Source: Butyrivibrio sp. AE3004 (GTDB lineage Bacteria > Bacillota > Clostridia > Lachnospirales > Lachnospiraceae). From it: a stretch of DNA of 64,000 nucleotides. Both the position numbers and the translations under genes were made by a program. Position 1 is the stretch's first letter, and each line of letters opens with the position of its first letter. Location of the stretch: NCBI RefSeq assembly GCF_000703165.1, contig NZ_JNLQ01000002.1, positions 1,798,001-1,862,000 of the forward strand, in the 5' to 3' direction. Below are positions 58,024 through 64,000 of the stretch, one piece after another. The notes beneath the pieces are model-generated. The model made no database searches. It saw only the letters and a program-made list of their open reading frames with translations, and was not told the origin of the DNA.

Positions 58024-61000
58024 TAGTCAGTCAACTCCTTATCAATCAAATTAACACTGACGAGCGTTGAAACGCCCTTCTCCTGCATAGTAATACCATA
58101 GAGTCTGTCAGCACTTTCCATTGTACCACGCCTATGCGTAATTACAATAAACTGTGTTGACTTGAGTTTATGCAGATACTGAGCAAATCTAACAACATTG
58201 TTCTCATCAAGTGCAGCTTCAATCTCATCAAGCAGACAGAAGGGTGAGGGTTTCAGATTCTGTATAGCAAAAAGAAGTGCTATAGCAGCAAGAGCTTTCT
58301 CACCACCCGAAAGCTGCATCATGTTAACAAGTTTCTTTCCCGGAGGCTGTGCGTTGATTCTGATACCTGCCTCAAGAATGTCTTCATTCTCAACCAGTTC
58401 AAGAGTACCCTTACCTCCTCCAAACATTTCTTTAAATACCTTGTCAAACTCTGTCTGAATTTTAGTAAATTCTTCCATGAACTGTTTTCTCATGGACTCG
58501 TCAAGTTCAGTAATAATCTCTCTTAGCTGCTGTTCAGCGGCAACCAGATCATCATGCTGAGTTTTAAGGAATGTATATCTCTCCATGAGAATTCTATAGT
58601 CCTCAATAGCGTTGACATTGACATCCCCAAGTTTTCTTATGGCATCCTTGAGGGTTCCGATCTGCTTCTTCATGGAAGACATATCCGTCATCTCTTCATT
58701 TCTGAGAGCCGCAGCATCTGTAAGAGTAATCTCATACTCATCCCACATATAGTTAATCTGTGTCTCGATTGCCTCCTTAGCTCTCTCGCATCTGGCACCA
58801 AGTCTTGTCACTTCCTTATCAAGACCGTTCATAGTATGATTCAGTTCTTCGGTCAGTTTAAAGAAATTTTTCTGAGAAGCCGTAAGTTCTTCTTTTCTTG
58901 CTCTCTTCTCTTCAAGCTCTTTGCTAACATCTGTCTGAACATCCTTGGAACTTTCAATCGTAAGTCTGATTTCTTCAATGTCTTTCTTTCTCTGAGAAAG
59001 AATCTCATTATTTTCCTTAATAGAATTAAGAATTTCTTCAAGAGCAGCTTTTTCATCACCGATCTCGCCGTTTATACGGTCAAGATTCTGCTGTTCAAAG
59101 GTTTCCTTCTGAAGAATTTTCTCATACTGAATATCCCAGGAAGATACATTCTCAGACTCTTTTTCCTCTTCAGCATGCAGCGTTTCAAGCTTAGCCTGAT
59201 ATTCCGATACCTTCTGTGCCTGTTCTTTTTCTGTCTTCTCGGAAAGCTCCAGAGCTTCTTTATACTCTTCACGCTCCTTTTTGATATCGACCATCTGCTG
59301 TTCTATTGCTTCACTCTCAGTCTTGAGATCTGTGTAATTTCCCTTTTGCTGACTTTGTCTCTCTCTCTCATTCTCAACGTTAATTCTCGCAGTGTTCTGC
59401 TCAATGAATTTGGTCTGGAGTGAATTTCTTAATTCTTCTATGCTTACTCGCAGTTCATTTCTGCGTTTTTTAGTATCCTCTATCTCTTTCTGAATAAGAG
59501 CAATATCTTCCTTGCATTTTTTGGTATTTTTCTCAAGGTCTTCCATTTCTCTTCTTCTACCGAGAAGATTTGAGTTATTTCTGAAGGTACCACCACTTAT
59601 AGCTCCACCAGGTACAAGAAGTTCTCCCTCAAGAGTGACCATTCTTATGGTATATTTGTATTTTCTTGCAATTTTTACGGCATTGTCGACCGTATCAACA
59701 ACTACAATTCTTCCAAGCATGGCCTTTGCCACACTTTTATATCTGTCCTCGGTGTCAACAAGTTCGTCTGCCATTCCGAGAACGCCTTTCTCATTAAGCG
59801 CTTCCTGGGCCTTGAATTCCTGGGGATCTCGAATACTGGTAAGCGGCAGAAACGTTGCTCTTCCTGCTCTTGTTTTCTTCAGATATTCAATCATATCCTT
59901 GGCAGTATCTTCATCGTCCGTTACAATATTCTGAATATTTCCGCCAAGTGCAATTTCAATAGCCGTTTCATATTCAGGCTGTGTTTTGATAATATCAGCA
60001 ACTACACCGATTATACCCGGATTTTCATCCTTACGCTCCATTACCTTCTTAACACTGCCGCCATATCCTTCATAGCGTTCTGTCAGATTGCTTAGTGCTT
60101 CAAGCTTTGATTTTTGCTGTGTATACAGATTCTGAATATCGCGAAGTCTTTCATCTTTTTTGGAAAGCTTGTCCCTGATGCCGTTTAATTCATTCTCAGA
60201 ATCCTTCTTCCTGGTATTCATTGAACGAATTTCCTCAGTTATCTGATCAAATTCTGCCTGTAGTTTTTTGATTATTTCTTCCTGCAGTGACTCGTCAGAC
60301 CTTGCTTTTACAAGTTTACCGGTCAGTTCCGCCTTGCGTATATTAATCTGTTCCTGTCTGGTATCAAGAGAACTAAGCTTTGACTTTATAGTAGAACGTT
60401 CGCTTAAAGTCTCAATAATTTTGCTCTTGCAATTCTCTACTTCATTATTTATGTCACTGATTTGAAGAAGGATACCATCAAGTTTTTTACGGGCTTGTTG
60501 CCGATCAGCTGAAAGTTCTTCAAGTTCCTTATCAATCTCACTCTTTACTGCAAGGACTTTATCTCTTTCCTTTTCCTTCTCGGTAATTTTAGCCTCTTCA
60601 TCAGTTTTTCTCTTTTCAAAATGATCGGCTTCACTGGTAGCTGAACGAATCTGCTCGTTCATGATACCAATCTGGCCTTCCAGCTTTTCTCGCTTAACCG
60701 AAGTGTCGGTTATCTTAGCTCTTGCCTCTTCAATATCATGATCAAGAACCTCAAGTTCTCCCTGAATCTCTTCATATCTATTCTTGGTATCTTCATATTT
60801 AGTTACCGCATCCTCCAGATTTTTGGATGCGACTTTAAGATTCTGTTCCGATTCCTCAAGAGTTTTTTTCTGAGCCTGGTTCTCAAGAAGGAACATGTTA
60901 ACATCGAGTGTTTTTAGCTCTTCCTTGTGTTTTAAGTAAACCTTTGCAACTTCGGACTGCTTTTCAAGAGGCTCCACCTGTTTTTCAAGCTCGGAAAGAA

Positions 61001-61580
61001 TATCGTTAACACGGGTTAAATTTTGCTTTTCCTGCTCAAGCTTCTTAATTGCCGTATCCTTTCGGGATTTAAACTTAACAATACCCGCAGCTTCATCAAA
61101 AAGATTACGTCTGTCCTCAGGCTTACTTGACAGAATCTGTTCAATCTGACCCTGTCCTATGATAGAGTACCCCTCTTTACCGATACCCGTATCAAAGAAA
61201 AGCTCATTAACATCCTTTAATCTGCATGAGTTACCGTTAATCATATATTCACTCTCTCCGGAGCGATACAACCTTCTGGAGACAGTTACTTCATCATAAT
61301 CAATAGGAAGCGCATGATCTGAATTATCAAGCGTTATAGCGACATATGCGTAGCCTAAGGGTTTCCTCAGCTCCGTTCCAGCAAAGATAACATCCTGCAT
61401 AGTACCGCCTCGAAGCTGTTTGATTCTCTGTTCACCAAGAACCCATCTCATAGCATCTCCGACGTTACTCTTACCTGAACCGTTAGGTCCGACAATTCCT
61501 GATATTCCATTATGAAAATCAAGTTTTATCTTATTTGCAAACGACTTAAAGCCGTGAATTTCAATGCTTTTTAAATACAT
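58023..61580 (-). CDS. smc: Chromosome segregation protein SMC
   Basis: SMC condenses and segregates the chromosome with ScpA/ScpB. The 1185-residue protein has the Walker A head (GPNGSGKSNVGDAMRWVLGE, about 33-52), a long coiled coil, the hinge (about 515-665, GGSVKKVMERKDENPGIIGV ... GALSGGTF-type region), a returning coiled coil, then the signature LSGGEKALAAIALLF and Walker B FCLLDEIEAALDENN near the C-terminus. Full length. It lies between rnc and ftsY as in B. subtilis. Confidence 0.98.
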   Translation of the reverse strand: MYLKSIEIHGFKSFANKIKLDFHNGISGIVGPNGSGKSNVGDAMRWVLGEQRIKQLRGGTMQDVIFAGTELRKPLGYAYVAITLDNSDHALPIDYDEVTVSRRLYRSGESEYMINGNSCRLKDVNELFFDTGIGKEGYSIIGQGQIEQILSSKPEDRRNLFDEAAGIVKFKSRKDTAIKKLEQEKQNLTRVNDILSELEKQVEPLEKQSEVAKVYLKHKEELKTLDVNMFLLENQAQKKTLEESEQNLKVASKNLEDAVTKYEDTKNRYEEIQGELEVLDHDIEEARAKITDTSVKREKLEGQIGIMNEQIRSATSEADHFEKRKTDEEAKITEKEKERDKVLAVKSEIDKELEELSADRQQARKKLDGILLQISDINNEVENCKSKIIETLSERSTIKSKLSSLDTRQEQINIRKAELTGKLVKARSDESLQEEIIKKLQAEFDQITEEIRSMNTRKKDSENELNGIRDKLSKKDERLRDIQNLYTQQKSKLEALSNLTERYEGYGGSVKKVMERKDENPGIIGVVADIIKTQPEYETAIEIALGGNIQNIVTDDEDTAKDMIEYLKKTRAGRATFLPLTSIRDPQEFKAQEALNEKGVLGMADELVDTEDRYKSVAKAMLGRIVVVDTVDNAVKIARKYKYTIRMVTLEGELLVPGGAISGGTFRNNSNLLGRRREMEDLEKNTKKCKEDIALIQKEIEDTKKRRNELRVSIEELRNSLQTKFIEQNTARINVENERERQSQQKGNYTDLKTESEAIEQQMVDIKKEREEYKEALELSEKTEKEQAQKVSEYQAKLETLHAEEEKESENVSSWDIQYEKILQKETFEQQNLDRINGEIGDEKAALEEILNSIKENNEILSQRKKDIEEIRLTIESSKDVQTDVSKELEEKRARKEELTASQKNFFKLTEELNHTMNGLDKEVTRLGARCERAKEAIETQINYMWDEYEITLTDAAALRNEEMTDMSSMKKQIGTLKDAIRKLGDVNVNAIEDYRILMERYTFLKTQHDDLVAAEQQLREIITELDESMRKQFMEEFTKIQTEFDKVFKEMFGGGKGTLELVENEDILEAGIRINAQPPGKKLVNMMQLSGGEKALAAIALLFAIQNLKPSPFCLLDEIEAALDENNVVRFAQYLHKLKSTQFIVITHRRGTMESADRLYGITMQEKGVSTLVSVNLIDKELTD

Positions 61581-61581
61581 G

Positions 61582-62274
61582 TTACTCTTTTTTTAATTCC
61601 AGGATTGCCTGATATGCAGCCTTCTGCTCTGCTGCTTTTTTAGTCCTTCCTGACCCCTCTCCCAATTTTTTATCACCTACGTAAACCGCAGCTTCGAATA
61701 TTTTATCATGCTCAGGACCTTTTTCGCCACAAATTTCATAGCGCAGGTCAACCCCTGTGTCCTTTTGCACCATTTCCTGAAGCATTGATTTGCTGTCATA
61801 AAAAATCTGTTTTTCCTCAGGATTATCCAAAATAAATTTTTCAATGTGAGCTTTGGCAGCATCTATTCCGCTATCCAAATATATAGCACCGATAATTGCC
61901 TCCATCACATCCGAAATAATTGATTCTCTATATCGACCGCCTGTTGCCTCTTCACCTTTTCCCAAAATAAGATATTTTTCAAGATGAATAGCCGCAGCAC
62001 AATAAGCAAGAGCAGGCTCACATACCATAGCTGCTCTCATTTTGGTCATCTCACCCTCTCTTTTATCAGGGTACTCCTTGAATAAATAGTGGCTTGACAC
62101 AAGTTCAAGCACTGCGTCTCCCAAAAACTCAAGTCTCTCATAATCGTTACGTTTATTAATTTTTTGCTCATTGGCAAAGGAGCTGTGGGTTAACGCCTGA
62201 AGCAAAAGTCCTTTATTTTTAAAATGATATCCGATGTTTTCCTGTAATTCATTAAGTTCATTATCGCCTATCAT
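61582..62274 (-). CDS. rnc: Ribonuclease III
   Basis: RNase III cuts double-stranded RNA, including rRNA precursors. The 230-residue protein has ERLEFLGDAVLELVSSHYLF (about 43-62, catalytic motif), a second acidic site in SDVMEAIIGAIYLDSG (about 120-135) and a C-terminal dsRNA-binding domain (about 160-228, YDSKSMLQEMVQ ... GSGRTKKAAEQKAAYQAIL). It ends 1 base from smc. Confidence 0.97.
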   Translation of the reverse strand: MIGDNELNELQENIGYHFKNKGLLLQALTHSSFANEQKINKRNDYERLEFLGDAVLELVSSHYLFKEYPDKREGEMTKMRAAMVCEPALAYCAAAIHLEKYLILGKGEEATGGRYRESIISDVMEAIIGAIYLDSGIDAAKAHIEKFILDNPEEKQIFYDSKSMLQEMVQKDTGVDLRYEICGEKGPEHDKIFEAAVYVGDKKLGEGSGRTKKAAEQKAAYQAILELKKE

Positions 62275-62361
62275 ATTTTTTCACCTCATCTAAAAACGAA
62301 TATTTATCATGTGTTTACGATTGATATCGGTCTTTAAAGATAACTATATATAAACAACAAA

Positions 62362-62406
62362 GTGATATGATGCAAAGCAAAAATGGTGAGCTCTGCTCCA
62401 TATCAC
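62362..62406 (-). terminator. Hairpin after acpP
   Basis: GTGATATG (62362-62369) and CATATCAC (62399-62406) pair around an irregular inner stem, followed on the minus strand by TTTGTTGTTTA. A weaker terminator that may allow read-through into rnc. Confidence 0.6.
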
Positions 62407-62430
62407 CCTTAAGTCGTAATTATTTACCTA

Positions 62431-62667
62431 TCAGCCTTCGTTTCTGGCTTTTTTGAGAAGCTCTACTGCCTCACCTACTGTTGAAATTTTCTCAGCAAGC
62501 TCTGCATCAATTTTTACGTCAAATTCATCCTCAATACCCATGATGATCTGAAATACATCAAGTGAGTCAGCACCGAGGTCATCTGTAAAAGTAGAGTCCA
62601 TTGTAATCTCATTTACGTCGACATTTAATACGTTAGCAATAACTTCCTTAAGTTTTTCGAATTCCAT
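62431..62667 (-). CDS. acpP: Acyl carrier protein
   Basis: ACP carries growing acyl chains on 4'-phosphopantetheine for fatty-acid and phospholipid synthesis. The 78-residue acidic protein has the attachment Ser in DDLGADSLDVFQIIM (about residue 37). It lies between plsX and rnc, the usual order, and its promoter carries an inverted repeat. Confidence 0.97.
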   Translation of the reverse strand: MEFEKLKEVIANVLNVDVNEITMDSTFTDDLGADSLDVFQIIMGIEDEFDVKIDAELAEKISTVGEAVELLKKARNEG

Positions 62668-62719
62668 AAGTTCTCCATTCCTTTTATAACTGATTCACAA
62701 AATACTGTTTGTGTTATAA

Positions 62720-62750
62720 AACTATAATACTATTTATAGTTCCTTTACAA
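62720..62750 (-). promoter_or_regulatory. acpP promoter with an 8-bp palindrome
   Basis: TTGTAA (62745-62750) and TATAGT (62721-62726) are 18 bases apart on the minus strand. Arms AACTATAA (62720-62727) and TTATAGTT (62734-62741) form a 22-bp inverted repeat over the -10 and spacer. It does not match the FapR consensus well; the regulator is unknown. Confidence 0.55.
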
Positions 62751-62757
62751 GTACTTT

Positions 62758-63768
62758 TTATGATTCTGCGGTAATAGACTCTTTTATCTTCTCCGCAATG
62801 TTCTGCTCGGTAAAAGTAACACACTGCAAAATACTGTTTTTAACTTCTACAGACTTTGCACTTCCGTGAGTCTTAACAACAAGTCCCGTTAGTCCAAGCA
62901 TAGGTGCTCCACCGTACTGATCCATATCATATGCCTTTAGTACTTTTTTCAGAGTTGGTTTGATCAGAAGTCCACCGATTTTAGCTCTGAGATTACTCAT
63001 AAGTCCTTCTTTTACAACTTTGAGCAATGTTGTAGCCACTCCTTCATACATCTTAAGCACTACATTACCGGTAAAGGCTTCGCAAACTATTACATCAGCA
63101 ACACCCTGAGGAATATCTCTTGCTTCAACCGACCCTATAAAGTTAATATCAGGGCAGTTCTTTAAAAGAGGAAATGTTTCTTTGACCAGGGCATTTCCCT
63201 TTTCCTCCTCAGCACCGATATTCACAATACCGACTCTCGGATTTTTAACTCCGCAAAAGTTTTCCATATATACAGAGCCCATCTTCGCAAACTGAACAAG
63301 ATGAGATGGTCTGGCATCAACGTTGGCACCACAGTCTATAAGAAGCGATACCCCGTTACGAGTAGGAATAAGCGGTGCAAGGGGTGATCTCTCAACTCCC
63401 TTAATTCTGCCGATTATGACCTGTCCTCCTACAAGTGTAGCTCCGGTACTTCCCGCAGATACATATGCATCACACTCGCCATGTTTTACAAGAAACATAG
63501 CCTTAACTATAGAAGAATCCTTCTTGGTTCTGATAGCCATAACAGGAGGTTCTGCCATTTCAATTACTTCCTCGGCATTAACAACCTCTACCCTGTCTGA
63601 ATCATAGGTATATTTTGAAAGTTCATCTTTTACAATCTGTTCTTTGCCTACAAGAAAAATCTTAAGTCTGTCAGATTCCTGTAGTGCTTCAATTGCACCC
63701 TTTACAATCTCGTATGGTGCATTGTCTCCTCCCATTGCATCAACTGCAACTCTTACTAAATCCGCCAT
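62758..63768 (-). CDS. plsX: Phosphate acyltransferase PlsX
   Basis: PlsX converts acyl-ACP to acyl phosphate, the substrate of PlsY. The 336-residue protein begins RVAVDAMGGDNAPYEIVKGAI and includes MAIRTKKDSSIVKAMFLVK, SAGSTGATLVGG and CEAFTGNVVLKMYEGV, all family motifs. An ATG at 63876 would add 36 residues overlapping the rpmF terminator; GGGGAG lies before the chosen ATG. It is followed by acpP. Confidence 0.97.
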   Translation of the reverse strand: MADLVRVAVDAMGGDNAPYEIVKGAIEALQESDRLKIFLVGKEQIVKDELSKYTYDSDRVEVVNAEEVIEMAEPPVMAIRTKKDSSIVKAMFLVKHGECDAYVSAGSTGATLVGGQVIIGRIKGVERSPLAPLIPTRNGVSLLIDCGANVDARPSHLVQFAKMGSVYMENFCGVKNPRVGIVNIGAEEEKGNALVKETFPLLKNCPDINFIGSVEARDIPQGVADVIVCEAFTGNVVLKMYEGVATTLLKVVKEGLMSNLRAKIGGLLIKPTLKKVLKAYDMDQYGGAPMLGLTGLVVKTHGSAKSVEVKNSILQCVTFTEQNIAEKIKESITAES

Positions 63769-63832
63769 TGTTTCTCCCCAATCTATATGAATATATGAGA
63801 AAAGTTTACTAGAAAAAATAAGAAAAAGCAAC

Positions 63833-63862
63833 AAACCCGAGATTCCAAAGAATCTCGGGTTT
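63833..63862 (-). terminator. Terminator of rpmF
   Basis: A perfect 13-bp stem (63833-63845 / 63850-63862) with a four-base loop is followed on the minus strand by GTTGCTTTTTC and further T-rich sequence. Confidence 0.88.
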
Positions 63863-63883
63863 GATATGATTATCAAATGATTA

Positions 63884-64000
63884 TCAATCTTCGTTTGCTA
63901 CAACGCTCTTCTTGTTGTAGTAGCCACATTTCTTGCATACCTTGTGAGGCTGCATAAGTGCGCCACAGTGGCTGCACTTAACCAGTGTGGGAGCAGTCAT
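63884..64000 (-). CDS. rpmF: 50S ribosomal protein L32, C-terminal part (cut by window edge)
   Basis: The last 38 codons of L32 are present: APTLVKCSHCGALMQPHKVC and CGYYNKKSVVANED, with the CxxC...CxxC zinc ribbon. The frame continues past the right edge, so the start is outside the window; the ATG at 64000 is internal. It precedes plsX, a common order. Confidence 0.92.
   Translation of the reverse strand: MTAPTLVKCSHCGALMQPHKVCKKCGYYNKKSVVANED

Noticed and set aside
58554..59423. Long plus-strand frame antisense to smc
   Set aside because: It is the complement of the Glu/Lys-rich SMC coiled coil; no family match or start signal.
63769..63876. N-terminal extension of PlsX with a hydrophobic segment
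   Set aside because: The extension overlaps the rpmF terminator, and a good ribosome binding site supports the internal start.

Overview
The window reads as a core chromosomal segment of an anaerobic, motile, low-to-mid-GC Firmicute of the Lachnospiraceae, most likely Butyrivibrio/Pseudobutyrivibrio-like. This placement is inferred from gene content and order: a Gram-positive fla/che-type flagellar operon next to codY, a T-box tyrosyl-tRNA synthetase, bioY-birA, Pta without an adjacent acetate kinase, an [FeFe] hydrogenase, and the rpmF-plsX-acpP-rnc-smc-ftsY-ylxM-ffh-rpsP block. No rRNA, tRNA, CRISPR array, transposase or complete mobile element was seen. Almost all genes lie on the minus strand; only bioY-birA, a riboswitch-controlled permease and prs are on the plus strand.

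Layout in plus coordinates. 1-11.6 kb: flagellar operon read right to left, flgB-flgC-fliE-fliF-fliG-fliH-fliI-fliJ-ylxF-fliK-flgD-TIGR02530; flgE is not found before the left edge, where a short GC-rich stretch appears. 11.7-14.9 kb: codY and topA, each with a promoter and terminator. 14.9-15.75 kb: a gene-free stretch with a good minus-strand promoter, a candidate structured RNA of about 335 nt and two BirA operators. 15.75-17.4 kb: bioY-birA. 17.4-21.1 kb: hslO, pta and a group-B-like [FeFe] hydrogenase. 21.2-23.8 kb: an SsuABC/TauABC-type importer. 23.8-25.4 kb: a Mn2+ (yybP-ykoY) riboswitch in front of an ArsB/NhaD/SLC13-type permease. 25.4-28.6 kb: HAD phosphatase, T-box tyrS and a secreted protein. 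28.7-33.2 kb: gpsA, plsY, der and a DUF512 radical-SAM protein. 33.3-34.5 kb: prs. 34.5-43.9 kb: a two-component system, yraN, ylqH, ylqG, rnhB, lepB, rbgA, a second lepB and rplS. 43.9-49.9 kb: cdd, udp and three lipoproteins. 50-64 kb: rimM, trmD, khpA, rpsP, ffh, ylxM, a GH25 protein, a YitT-family protein, ilvA, ftsY, smc, rnc, acpP, plsX and the 3' part of rpmF.

How it works together: the left third builds the flagellar basal body, type III export ATPase complex and hook, next to the GTP/branched-chain-amino-acid sensor CodY. The right third is the translation, SRP, phospholipid and chromosome block. Between them are small regulated modules whose control elements can be read directly: BirA feedback on biotin uptake, T-box control of tyrS, and Mn2+ control of an efflux-type permease.

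Most noteworthy: the Mn2+ riboswitch on a permease family not usually treated as a manganese exporter; the promoter-headed structured RNA upstream of topA; long palindromic operators on the ylxM-ffh and acpP promoters; the FliK-like/FlhB-tail-like pair ylqG-ylqH outside the flagellar operon; the swapped trmD-rimM order with rplS displaced by accessory genes; and a GH25-like protein with changed acidic residues. No wholly new multi-gene defence or mobile system was found.
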